NCBI GenBank assembly: GCA_900771995.1 | Contig: CAAGQC010000052.1 | Coordinates: 1-14,691 of the forward strand | DNA: 14,691 nt | Direction of reading: 5' to 3' | Source: Lachnospiraceae bacterium | GTDB taxonomy: Bacteria > Bacillota > Clostridia > Lachnospirales > Lachnospiraceae | Shown here: piece by piece, positions 5,849 through 13,566 of the stretch | How positions within the stretch are numbered: the first letter of the stretch is position 1 | How the letters are laid out: every line of letters begins with the position of its first letter | The notes under the pieces: model-generated | The model's database searches: none | Seen by the model: the letters and a program-made list of their open reading frames with translations, nothing else | What the model was told of the DNA's origin: nothing | Program-made: the position numbers and the translations under genes

Positions 5849-7773
5849 TGCCAGGACCTATGGGCGGCGGAATGCGTGGACCCGGCAGAAGAATGCAGGG
5901 CGGTACACGTATCGAGAATCCGGGAAAAGTATTTAAACGACTGATGGCGTATATTTTCAAAAACTACGGCATCCACTTTATCTTTGTGTTGATCTGTATT
6001 GTACTGAGCGTTGTGGCAAGCATTCAGGGTACTCTGTTCATGCAGAGACTGATCGACGATTATATCATGCCCATGATCGGACAGGAGACACCGGATTTCA
6101 GTAATCTGTTCCGGGAAATTGTCCGGGTGGCGGGCTTTTATCTGATGGGTGTGGCTGCAACTTATGCGTACAACCGTATCATGGTAACGATTTCTCAGGG
6201 AACCTTGAAGAATCTTCGTGATGATCTGTTTGAACACATGGAGAAACTGCCGATCAAGTATTTTGATACCCATTCCCACGGCGATATCATGTCTATCTAC
6301 ACCAACGATATCGATACCTTACGTCAGATGATCAGCCAGAGTATTCCACAGGTATTTTCCAGCTTCATCACCGTAGTCGGTACATTGGGAAGCATGCTGG
6401 TCTTAAGTGTGCCTCTGACAGCGGTCAGTCTGATCATGGTGGCACTGATGATGTTCGTCACCGGTAAGGTAGCGGGCTTAAGTGGAAAATACTTCGTAAA
6501 ACAGCAGAAGAATATCGGTAAAGTCAACGGTTATATTGAGGAAATGATGGAAGGACAGAAGGTTGTTAAGGTATTCTGCCACGAAGACAAGAGCCTGGAA
6601 GAGTTCAAGACTCTGAATGATGAACTGTGTGACAGCGCTTATAATGCGAATAAGTTCGCCAACCTGATGGGACCTATCAACGCCCAGCTGGGTAACTTAA
6701 GCTATGTGGTATGTGCTATCGTCGGCGGTGCCATGGCATTAGGCGGTTTCGCGGGACTGACATTAGGTAAGCTGGCCAGCTTCTTAACTTTCAACAAGAG
6801 CTTTAACATGCCCATCAGCCAGGTCAGCCAGCAGCTGAACAGTATCGTTATGGCGCAGGCAGGTGCCAAGAGAGTCTTCGATCTGCTGGATGAGCCGGTG
6901 GAGACGGACGAGGGATACGTGACCATTGTCCGTGCGAAGAAGGTAGACGGCAAGATCGTGGAGTGCCCCGAGAGAACCGGTATGTGGGCATGGAAGCATG
7001 TACACCAGGCAGACGGTTCTGTAGATTATGTGGAATTAAAGGGTGAAGTGGTATTCGACGATGTGGACTTCGGTTACAACGATGAGAAGATCGTGCTGCA
7101 CAACATTGAAATGTATGCAAAGCCCGGCCAGAAGATCGCCTTTGTAGGATCCACCGGTGCCGGTAAGACCACCATTACGAACCTGATCAACCGTTTCTAT
7201 GATATTCAGGATGGTAAGATCCGTTATGACGGCATCAATATCAACAAGATCAAAAAAGCAGATCTGAGAAAATCCCTGGGTATCGTATTGCAGGATACCC
7301 ATCTGTTCACCGCCACCGTTATGGATAATATCCGTTTCGGCAAGCTGGATGCCACAGATGAGGAAGTTATCGCAGCAGCAAAGCTGGCCAATGCGGATAC
7401 CTTTATCCGCCAGCTGCCGGAGGGTTACAATACAGTCCTCACCGGTGACGGTGCCAACTTAAGCCAGGGTCAGAGACAGCTTCTGTCCATTGCCAGAGCA
7501 GCCGTAGCGGATCCTCCGGTACTGATCCTGGATGAAGCGACCAGTTCCATCGATACCCGGACCGAGAAGATCGTACAGGACGGCATGGATAAGCTGATGA
7601 AGGGCAGAACCACTTTCGTTATCGCCCACAGACTTTCCACCGTCAAGAACAGTGACTGTATCATGGTTCTGGAACAGGGCCGCATCATCGAGCGCGGCAG
7701 CCACGACGAACTGATCGCCCAGAAGGGCAGATACTATCAGCTGTACACCGGTAATGCCATTACCGAAGGCTGA
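5848..7773 (+). CDS. ABC exporter half-transporter, catalytic subunit (TM288/BmrD-like)
   Basis: Protein of 641 residues. A Gly/Met/Arg-rich cytosolic leader (1-22) is followed by six transmembrane helices (about 38-340) and a nucleotide-binding domain (about 400-635). Motifs: Walker A GSTGAGKT (434-441), Gln482, signature LSQGQ (538-542) which departs from LSGGQ, Walker B with catalytic Glu563 after Asp562, and switch His594. Here the catalytic residues are intact and the signature is altered, the mirror image of the upstream gene, so together they make one working and one degenerate ATP site. Between the transporter and ATPase domains lies an insert of about 45 residues (353-398) with a Trp-rich stretch (GMWAWKHVHQADG). 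ATG 5848 overlaps the previous stop and follows GGAGGTG (5834-5840). The operon ends at the terminator at 7797. Confidence 0.94.
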   Translation: MPGPMGGGMRGPGRRMQGGTRIENPGKVFKRLMAYIFKNYGIHFIFVLICIVLSVVASIQGTLFMQRLIDDYIMPMIGQETPDFSNLFREIVRVAGFYLMGVAATYAYNRIMVTISQGTLKNLRDDLFEHMEKLPIKYFDTHSHGDIMSIYTNDIDTLRQMISQSIPQVFSSFITVVGTLGSMLVLSVPLTAVSLIMVALMMFVTGKVAGLSGKYFVKQQKNIGKVNGYIEEMMEGQKVVKVFCHEDKSLEEFKTLNDELCDSAYNANKFANLMGPINAQLGNLSYVVCAIVGGAMALGGFAGLTLGKLASFLTFNKSFNMPISQVSQQLNSIVMAQAGAKRVFDLLDEPVETDEGYVTIVRAKKVDGKIVECPERTGMWAWKHVHQADGSVDYVELKGEVVFDDVDFGYNDEKIVLHNIEMYAKPGQKIAFVGSTGAGKTTITNLINRFYDIQDGKIRYDGININKIKKADLRKSLGIVLQDTHLFTATVMDNIRFGKLDATDEEVIAAAKLANADTFIRQLPEGYNTVLTGDGANLSQGQRQLLSIARAAVADPPVLILDEATSSIDTRTEKIVQDGMDKLMKGRTTFVIAHRLSTVKNSDCIMVLEQGRIIERGSHDELIAQKGRYYQLYTGNAITEG

Positions 7774-7796
7774 GTAAGTTAAAATATTATAGAGAG

Positions 7797-7836
7797 GTGT
7801 CCGGATCAGGCGATATGCGATCCGGGCACTTTTTTT
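7797..7836 (+). terminator. Intrinsic terminator of the marR-ABC operon
   Basis: GTGTCCGGATC (7797-7807) pairs with GATCCGGGCAC (7819-7829) through 11 positions including one G-U pair, with an 11-base loop, followed by seven T (7830-7836). It lies 24 bases after the stop codon. Confidence 0.92.
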
Positions 7837-7851
7837 GAATAATTTGTGATG

Positions 7852-8161
7852 AAAGAGAGCAGGAAGGGCACAGAGCCAGTGGAAGCCGCACCGGTGCCCA
7901 CGAAGGAGGGAGAGAAGGGCACAGAGCTAGTGGGAAGCCGCACCAGTGCCCACAAAAGAGAGCAGGAGGGGCACAGAGCCAGTGGAGGCTCGCACCGGTG
8001 CCCACGAAGGAGGGCGAGAAGGGCACAGAGCTAGTGGGAAGCCGCACCAGTGCCCACAAAAGAGAGCAGGAAGGGCACAGAGCCAGTGGAGGCTCGCGCC
8101 GGTGCCCACGAAGGAGGGAGAGAAGGGCACAGAGCCTATGGGAAGCCGCGCCGGTGCCGCC
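7852..8161. repeat. Tandem array of six 52-bp hairpin-forming units in a 104-bp A/B super-repeat
   Basis: Units lie at 7852-7902 (A, 51 bp), 7903-7954 (B), 7955-8006 (A), 8007-8058 (B), 8059-8110 (A) and 8111-8161 (B-like, diverged). A units begin AAAGAGAGCAGG and B units AAGGAGGG. All share GGGCACAGAGC...AGTGG...GCC...GCACC.GTGCC. Each unit can fold with GGGCA pairing TGCCC outside and CCAGTG pairing CACCGG inside; in B units 2 and 4 this becomes CTAGTG with CACCAG, so a C-G pair is exchanged for T-A. With a 52-base period the reading frame shifts every unit, so the array is not a coding repeat. There are no unique spacers, so it is not a CRISPR. G+C is clearly higher than in the DNA just downstream. 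Role unknown; a BIME/REP-like intergenic repeat or structured RNA is possible. Confidence 0.9.
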
Positions 8162-8220
8162 AAAACAGAACAGCGAGGGCATGAACTCTGCCAGAAGCTG
8201 GTTTTATGCCCATGGCGGCA
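8155..8220. repeat. Diverged seventh unit enclosed by a terminal inverted repeat
   Basis: After unit 6 comes a degenerate copy (AAAACAGAACAGCGAGGGCAT, from 8162). Its outer stem is GGGCAT (8177-8182) with ATGCCC (8206-8211): compared with GGGCAC/GTGCCC of the array, both sides changed and pairing is kept. Inside lies CCAG-AAG-CTGG (8191-8201). The whole unit is bracketed by TGCCGCC (8155-8161) and GGCGGCA (8214-8220), perfect complements, so the array ends in one long cruciform-capable hairpin. Confidence 0.65.
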
Positions 8221-8238
8221 TAAAATTGTGAAAAAATG

Positions 8239-8267
8239 TTTACATTTACAGAAAAGTATGCTGTAAT
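8239..8267 (+). promoter_or_regulatory. Predicted sigma-A promoter for the nuclease-like gene
   Basis: TTTACA (8239-8244), a 17-base spacer and TGTAAT (8262-8267). Each hexamer differs from consensus at one base. It starts just after the repeat array. Transcription would begin near 8274, leaving an A-rich leader of about 130 bases before the ATG at 8405, in which I see no clear structure. Confidence 0.65.
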
Positions 8268-8404
8268 AACAATACACTTAGCAAGTGACAAGATTCTATA
8301 TTTCATTCTTATAAGAGTCAGACAGGTATCAGGCTGATTTCAGCAGAATTCCAGACAAAGAGTAACAGATCAGAACACAACAAAATAAAAAGAAAGGCGA
8401 GACT

Positions 8405-9181
8405 ATGTTATATCACCAGATGCTCAGAGAAAAAGAAACACTGGAAAAACGGGAAAGCAGTATTCGGGAACAACTGCAGACATATCCGGCAGGGAAACTT
8501 ATTTATTCACAGAACGGTAAACATAAAAAATGGTACATATCCTGTGAAGGTGTGAAAACATATATCCCGAGTAAAAACAGAGAGACAGCGATCAGACTGG
8601 CAGAGAAAAAGTACTATGAGGCAATTCTTAAAGATATTTTGCAGGAAAAAAAGGCAATACAGAGTTATTTGAATTTATGTGATAAAGATACAACGAAAGA
8701 AAAGGAGTTATTGGCAACGCCAGCATACACAGAACTGTTGCATATGAGTTTTAAGACGATCGATACGGAAGCGGACGAGTGGATGAGAGCAGATTATGAG
8801 AAATGCCCCAAGTATCCGGAACAACTGATTCATACAATTATAAACGGACAGAAAGTCCGGTCAAAATCGGAGGCAATCATTGCAACCATGCTTTATGTCA
8901 ACAGAATTCCATTTCATTATGAGGAGGCACTATATCTTGGGAAAAAGGTAATTTATCCGGATTTTACCATAAAACACCCAGTAACAGGCCGAACCTATTA
9001 CTGGGAGCATTTTGGAATGATGGATCATGAAAGCTATGCGCAGTCGGCATTTCAGAAGATGCAGCTTTACAATACCAACAAAATTCTGCTGTCGGATACA
9101 CTTCTGGCAACTTATGAAACGGAGGATGCGCCGTTACAGTCCAATTTTGTGGAAAACATGATACAGCAATATTTCCTGTGA
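8405..9181 (+). CDS. Unrecognised protein with PD-(D/E)XK nuclease-like core
   Basis: A soluble protein of 258 residues with no signal peptide or membrane segment. The N-terminus (7-25) is charged and could be coiled coil; a region rich in Lys/Tyr/Trp follows (GKHKKWYISCEGVKTYIP, 38-55). The C-terminal half looks like a restriction-endonuclease fold: Glu156 in VRSKSEAIIA, Pro185-Asp186 in VIYPDFTI, and Glu201 in YYWEHFGMMD, with Lys218 a possible further active-site residue. The order E...PD...E fits PD-(D/E)XK enzymes, but the third motif is ExF rather than ExK, so activity is unproven. The ATG follows AAAGG (8393-8397). The gene is visibly A+T-richer than its neighbours, lies directly beyond the hairpin array, and ends 3 bases from the convergent glycosyltransferase gene, which suggests separate acquisition. 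It may be a helper of DNA processing or defence; I cannot name it. Confidence 0.8.
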   Translation: MLYHQMLREKETLEKRESSIREQLQTYPAGKLIYSQNGKHKKWYISCEGVKTYIPSKNRETAIRLAEKKYYEAILKDILQEKKAIQSYLNLCDKDTTKEKELLATPAYTELLHMSFKTIDTEADEWMRADYEKCPKYPEQLIHTIINGQKVRSKSEAIIATMLYVNRIPFHYEEALYLGKKVIYPDFTIKHPVTGRTYYWEHFGMMDHESYAQSAFQKMQLYNTNKILLSDTLLATYETEDAPLQSNFVENMIQQYFL

Positions 9182-9184
9182 GGT

Positions 9185-12100
9185 TTAACCGGAGATCAAT
9201 ACCCAGGTAGGTCTCCAGCGTAAGTGATTTACGACAAAAGCCACATCCACCGGCTGTCCCGAAAGTACCGGGTAGAACAGCAGGAACAGGCCGAAGGCCA
9301 GTGCAGCGTAGACACAGCAGACGATGACAAAAGTCCGGTCGGACATCTGCTTTTTCAGCTGCATCAGACTGTACACGATCATCAGTACCACAAAAGGGGT
9401 ACTGGGGAAATAGTGGTAGATGAAAGTGATCCTGGTGACGAAGAACCAGGGCAGGTATTGCGCCAGGTAGCCCACCACCAGAAATGCAGCCATAGAATAT
9501 TCCCGGCGGGACAGAACCTCAGCCGCGGGAATCTCCTTCTTACGACCGGTCAGTGTCCGCAGCAGAGTACTCTGGCTGAATAACAGGTACAGCAGATAGA
9601 CAAATGCCGGAACCCCGATCCACCATACGATGGGATTGCCGAAGGCACTGATGCCCTCTTTCACGGTATCGGTGAGATAGCCGGAGTAATACCAGATTGG
9701 GCGGATCATGGTAGGCCACTCGTACCAGGAAGAGGAATAGGGATGGGTGGCTTCCAGACCACTGTGATAATTGAACATGGAAGTCTGGTTGGCCAGCATA
9801 CGATCCAGCAGTCCCGGATGAGCATTGTCCACAAAAGGCAGGTAGGACAACAGATAGATCACCACCGGGATCAGCACGAAAAAGGTCAGACAGAAGTCAA
9901 TGGTCTTCACCGTATAGCCGGAGAAATTCTTCACGATATACTGGTGTTGTATGTCGGCTGTGCTTTTTCCGGGGTGCGCCTTGGCATAGAGATATTCCCG
10001 GTAACGCCGCAGCAAATGAGCGAAGAACAGCAGAGCCAGACCGCACCCGGCATAGGCACCGGTCCACTTGCTGGCAATGCCCAGTCCCATGCAGACACCG
10101 CACAGCCCCAGAGGAATAAAAGTCTTATGCAAAGGTGTGTCATAGAAACTCATGGTGCAGTAGCGATACATAAAATAGTACATGGCAATCACGAAAAAGG
10201 TGATATACACATCAATAGTGGCGATCCGAGTCTGTGTAAAATGCATGAAGTCAAAGGCAAACAGGAAGCAGGCCAGAGCGGCGGCGGGGGTATTGCGGGT
10301 CATCCTTTTTCCGAACAGATACAAAAACGGCAACATGGCAATGCCGAACAAAGTACCCATGATACGCCAGCCGAAGGGATTCATTCCGAAGATGGCAACC
10401 CCAAGGGCGATAAAAATCTTGCCCAGAGGAGGATGGGTATTTTCATAGGTCGGCAGACCGTGAAGGAACTCGTAAGCCGTGCGGGCGTGATAGATCTCGT
10501 CGAAATACATGCTGTTGCGGAAAGAATAGCGTTCAGGATACAGATCGCTTTCGTCGAACAGAGTGCTATAGGCATCTGCGTTCAAGGGACGGGTAATATT
10601 GCCCTCCGCATCCAGAAAGACCAGTTCGATCAGGGAGGCATCCGTATCCGTTAAAGTCAGGCGCAGGTAATGAGTGGTGTATTCGGAGCCACCGTTTGCG
10701 GTCTGCTGTGAGGTGAGCTCCTGTAAGGAGACATCCTGCCAGGTAAACACATTGTTCAGGATGACCTCTCCAAGATGCGTCCAGGTGTCGTCTGCACTGC
10801 TTTTTACCTCTGCCGTGAAATGTCTCTGATGCCAGGGAGCCAGATAACTGGCCATGGTCACCGGCAGGGCATCCTCAGAAAACTCCAGTTCAATGGTCTG
10901 ATTCAGGGTCATGTCGTAAGTCGTTACCGGAGCCTTGCGGTCACCCAGATCGTAGAGGGCAAAACTGCTGTACAGAATAACGATTCCCAGTAACAGACAC
11001 AGATCCAGCTTCGTGAAGCGGAATTCCTTCTCGGAAGGAACAGGCTCCAGAGGAGAAAGAAAATGATCCCGGAGCAGGGAGAGCAGGCGTCCGCCACCGG
11101 CGGGCTGCCGGGGAGTTTTCGTTTTGCGGTTCGCGGCGGCCTGCTCCTTCGTGGAAGCGGCAGCCGGCACCGGTTCTCCGTGAACGTAATATTTCCAGAG
11201 GATCTTGTAGAAATAGTACAGGCAGCACAACATTCCGGCAGATACCAGTAAAATGATGGGAGCCCTGCGGTTGTAATTCTGCGGGTCATAATGATACAGC
11301 ACATCGGCGGTGTTGTAAAAATGCAGCGCCGCAAAGCCGGCATAGCATTTCCAGAGAGCACCGGAAGACTTATACAGGCAGCAGAACAGTAACAGCGCCA
11401 GACCGGGATACATATAGCGCTCATGCATTCTGACGGAGAACAGGAACATGGTCAGAATGATAAAGGCACCGAGACAGAAATACCGCGAAGACTCTTTCCG
11501 GCAGCGCAGCGCGATCAGGAAAGTAAAAAGCACGATCAGCAGGATGGCGATGGTTCCCCACACCTTGCAGGGCAGGAAGAGGAACACGGTATTCTGGTCG
11601 ATCCAGTTCATTCCCAGAAGTCCCCAGAAATTGTAGGCGTTTACGGCAGCGTATTCATAGGATCCCAACGTGGAAGTGTACTGTGAGATCGCGGCATTCA
11701 GTCCGAAGGGGGCGCACAACAGGAACATGCCGCAGATGACGGCAAGACCTCCGCATAAATTATAGAAGAATTTCCGGAGGGAAAAATCTTCTAAGAACAC
11801 ATGGTCCAGAATCCCCACCAGAAGTACCGGTGTGAAGATCAGCGTCTGGGGTTTTAACAGGACGCCGAGACCGTAGACCGCATAAGCCGGAAGCATATTG
11901 CCCTCCATGAGGAACAGACACATAAGGATCACCACCAGCGTATGTACGGAATCCACCTGTCCCCAACAGGAAGAATTCAACAGGATCGCCGGCTGGAACA
12001 GATAAGCGGAAGCCGCGCAGGCACCCTGCCATTCGGAGAAATGCAGACGCTTCACCGCTTCTCTGTAGAGTAAAAAGCCGCAGGCCATATCACACAGAAT

Positions 12101-12478
12101 GGCCGGTAATTTTAACAACAGGATATGAAGGCCGGAATAATAGGGAATCTGCAACAGGGAACGCAGAGCCCCGATGACGTACAGGACATACATGAATCCG
12201 GGTGGATAGTCCGTAAAAGTTTCCGCAGAATAGAACTGCCCGGGACCGACGGTGAAGATCCGTTCTGCCCAGGATGCAAAACAGGCAATATCATTTCCAA
12301 AGCCGTGGGTCGTATAAGCCAGAAGCAGCCGAAGAAGCAGGGCACCTCCGAAAATGAGCCACAGAAAGGGGCGCCGGTTGCCCGAAGTGCGGAAGGCTGT
12401 ATTATCTGTATTATTTTGAAATCCGACATAACAGATGCCGCACAGAAGCAGTGAAAGGAGTGCAAAAAGATGTATCAT
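9185..12478 (-). CDS. Double GT-C fusion: Gpi18-like glycosyltransferase + PMT (GT39) protein O-mannosyltransferase-like
   Basis: Giant membrane enzyme of 1097 residues, about twice the usual PMT length. The N-terminal module (about 1-430) is a GT-C transferase with GFGNDIACFASWAERI (acidic Asp63), the DYPPG motif (90-94) and RMHERYMYP (350-358), as in Gpi18/COG5542 mannosyltransferases. A soluble linker (437-487, Lys/Ala/Pro-rich) leads to a second GT-C module of PMT/GT39 type: first helix at about 492-508, the catalytic-type Asp660-Glu661 pair in YFDEIYHA, HPPLGK (682-687), and RIATID (751-756). Between that helix and the DE loop sits about 110 residues (520-632) of beta-rich sequence resembling a discoidin-like sandwich, expected outside the cell. 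It would use polyprenyl-phosphate sugars to glycosylate exported proteins or glycans. The start at 12478 follows GGGGGA at 8 bases; ATG 12517 would add 13 residues but has its AAAGG only 2 bases away. Confidence 0.85.
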   Translation of the reverse strand: MIHLFALLSLLLCGICYVGFQNNTDNTAFRTSGNRRPFLWLIFGGALLLRLLLAYTTHGFGNDIACFASWAERIFTVGPGQFYSAETFTDYPPGFMYVLYVIGALRSLLQIPYYSGLHILLLKLPAILCDMACGFLLYREAVKRLHFSEWQGACAASAYLFQPAILLNSSCWGQVDSVHTLVVILMCLFLMEGNMLPAYAVYGLGVLLKPQTLIFTPVLLVGILDHVFLEDFSLRKFFYNLCGGLAVICGMFLLCAPFGLNAAISQYTSTLGSYEYAAVNAYNFWGLLGMNWIDQNTVFLFLPCKVWGTIAILLIVLFTFLIALRCRKESSRYFCLGAFIILTMFLFSVRMHERYMYPGLALLLFCCLYKSSGALWKCYAGFAALHFYNTADVLYHYDPQNYNRRAPIILLVSAGMLCCLYYFYKILWKYYVHGEPVPAAASTKEQAAANRKTKTPRQPAGGGRLLSLLRDHFLSPLEPVPSEKEFRFTKLDLCLLLGIVILYSSFALYDLGDRKAPVTTYDMTLNQTIELEFSEDALPVTMASYLAPWHQRHFTAEVKSSADDTWTHLGEVILNNVFTWQDVSLQELTSQQTANGGSEYTTHYLRLTLTDTDASLIELVFLDAEGNITRPLNADAYSTLFDESDLYPERYSFRNSMYFDEIYHARTAYEFLHGLPTYENTHPPLGKIFIALGVAIFGMNPFGWRIMGTLFGIAMLPFLYLFGKRMTRNTPAAALACFLFAFDFMHFTQTRIATIDVYITFFVIAMYYFMYRYCTMSFYDTPLHKTFIPLGLCGVCMGLGIASKWTGAYAGCGLALLFFAHLLRRYREYLYAKAHPGKSTADIQHQYIVKNFSGYTVKTIDFCLTFFVLIPVVIYLLSYLPFVDNAHPGLLDRMLANQTSMFNYHSGLEATHPYSSSWYEWPTMIRPIWYYSGYLTDTVKEGISAFGNPIVWWIGVPAFVYLLYLLFSQSTLLRTLTGRKKEIPAAEVLSRREYSMAAFLVVGYLAQYLPWFFVTRITFIYHYFPSTPFVVLMIVYSLMQLKKQMSDRTFVIVCCVYAALAFGLFLLFYPVLSGQPVDVAFVVNHLRWRPTWVLISG

Positions 12479-12576
12479 AAAATGAATCCCCCAATATGTA
12501 ATAAAATGGCAATGCATTACCTTTTAAAAATATCAAAAAATAGCTCTTTCGTAAAGACGGATACGGAAAAATAAGG

Positions 12577-12582
12577 TATAAT
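12577..12582 (+). promoter_or_regulatory. Possible -10 box for the sortase gene
   Basis: A perfect TATAAT lies 48 bases before the sortase ATG within the divergent intergenic region 12518-12629. No good -35 hexamer is seen at 16-18 bases. On the minus strand TTTACG (12555-12550) and TATTTT (12532-12527), 17 bases apart, could serve the glycosyltransferase gene; if so, transcription would start near 12520, favouring its downstream start at 12478. Confidence 0.4.
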
Positions 12583-12629
12583 CATTAACAAATCGTAACG
12601 GTCTGCACGAGCGGGAAGGGGAGTCTTAC

Positions 12630-13397
12630 ATGAAAAACAAAAAAATGGAAAATGTGGTCACAGCTGTACTGGCGGCTGCAGTACTGGTAACCGGCGGGAT
12701 GAGCCTGTATTCCTATCTGTCGGAGCAGAAGGCCAAAAATGAGTATGATGCCATCCGGGAGGAAGTAGTGGCAGAGCCTGCAGATGCGGAAGAAACCGTG
12801 GAGGCCGGAGAGAAAAATTATCCGGAGTTACAGATCAATTTCGCGGAACTGAAGAAGACCAACCCGGACTTCAGAGGGTGGCTCTATTTTCCTGCACTGG
12901 ATATCAGTTACCCGGTGGTGCAGGGAGAGGACAATGACTATTATCTGAAGCATTCCTTTGAAGGGGAGAGCGTGAACGCCGGATGTATTTTCATGGACTG
13001 CGGGGCTTCGGCAGACTGGTCGGACCGGAATACCTTTGTCTTCGGACACAATATGCGGGACGAGAGTATGTTCGGAACTTTCAAAAATCTGCTGAAGGGG
13101 ACGGCAAGCTGCGAAGAGGATCCTTACTTCTATATATATACGGAAGATCATGTTTATATCTACGAGATCTTTTCCTATTATGAGACTAAGAGCAACAGTG
13201 ACCGCTTTGCCACATTTACTTCGGACGCTTCCTATGATGATTATGTGCAATGGGCCATGGAGCATTCCCTGTATGCCTCGGATGCGGATTTGACGGACCG
13301 GGGAAATATCGTATCCCTGTCCACCTGTTACGGTTCAGCCGGTACCAAAAGGCGGGCACTGATCCACGGAGTCCTGACGGAAAAAGCCGGATATTAA
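12630..13397 (+). CDS. Class B sortase
   Basis: Membrane-anchored transpeptidase of 255 residues that cleaves a C-terminal sorting signal and joins the protein to the peptidoglycan cross-bridge. An N-terminal anchor helix (8-29) is followed by an acidic linker (40-65) and the sortase domain (68-252). Active-site residues are visible: His140 in TFVFGHNM, Cys233 in VSLSTCYG and Arg242 in RRALIHG. The block NPDFRGWLYFPALDISYPVV is typical of class B sortases. The start follows GGAAGGGGAG (12614-12623). It is divergent from the glycosyltransferase and 169 bases upstream of a secreted Thr/Pro-stalk protein, the obvious candidate substrate. Class B enzymes classically serve heme-uptake proteins (NPQTN) or pili, but clostridial members use varied motifs, so substrate choice is inferred from position. 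Confidence 0.94.
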   Translation: MKNKKMENVVTAVLAAAVLVTGGMSLYSYLSEQKAKNEYDAIREEVVAEPADAEETVEAGEKNYPELQINFAELKKTNPDFRGWLYFPALDISYPVVQGEDNDYYLKHSFEGESVNAGCIFMDCGASADWSDRNTFVFGHNMRDESMFGTFKNLLKGTASCEEDPYFYIYTEDHVYIYEIFSYYETKSNSDRFATFTSDASYDDYVQWAMEHSLYASDADLTDRGNIVSLSTCYGSAGTKRRALIHGVLTEKAGY

Positions 13398-13566
13398 GGC
13401 ACGGATCCTCTTCAGAGTGGCCCCAGAACAAAAATAATCAAAAAATAACAAAAAAATGAAAAAAATCTGAACCCTTTTTGAAATTGTCCCAGTCTTAATA
13501 GATGTAAAGAGGAACAAAAACGTTTAAATACGTTAACACATTGGATTTCAGTGAGGGAGAAATCAG
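13398..13566. other. A-rich intergenic region between sortase and surface protein
   Basis: There is no convincing intrinsic terminator: the weak CTCTTCAGAG hairpin near 13409-13418 has no T tract. A stretch of A-runs lies at 13429-13467. TTGAAA (13478-13483) could be a -35 box but no matching -10 follows. A dyad AACGT-N6-ACGTT (13519-13534) lies about 33 bases before the next ATG and could be an operator or processing site. The two flanking genes may therefore be co-transcribed. Confidence 0.4.

Noticed and set aside
7852..8161. CRISPR array
   Set aside because: Units are contiguous near-identical 52-mers without unique spacers, and no cas gene is present.
7787..8277. Several open reading frames of 60-130 codons on both strands across the 52-bp repeats
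   Set aside because: They repeat the same words in shifting frames because the period is not a multiple of 3; none has a good ribosome binding site or family resemblance.
9743..10654. 303-codon plus-strand ORF inside the glycosyltransferase gene
   Set aside because: It is the complement of a clear membrane-protein frame and its translation is His/Gln/Gly-rich with no family features.
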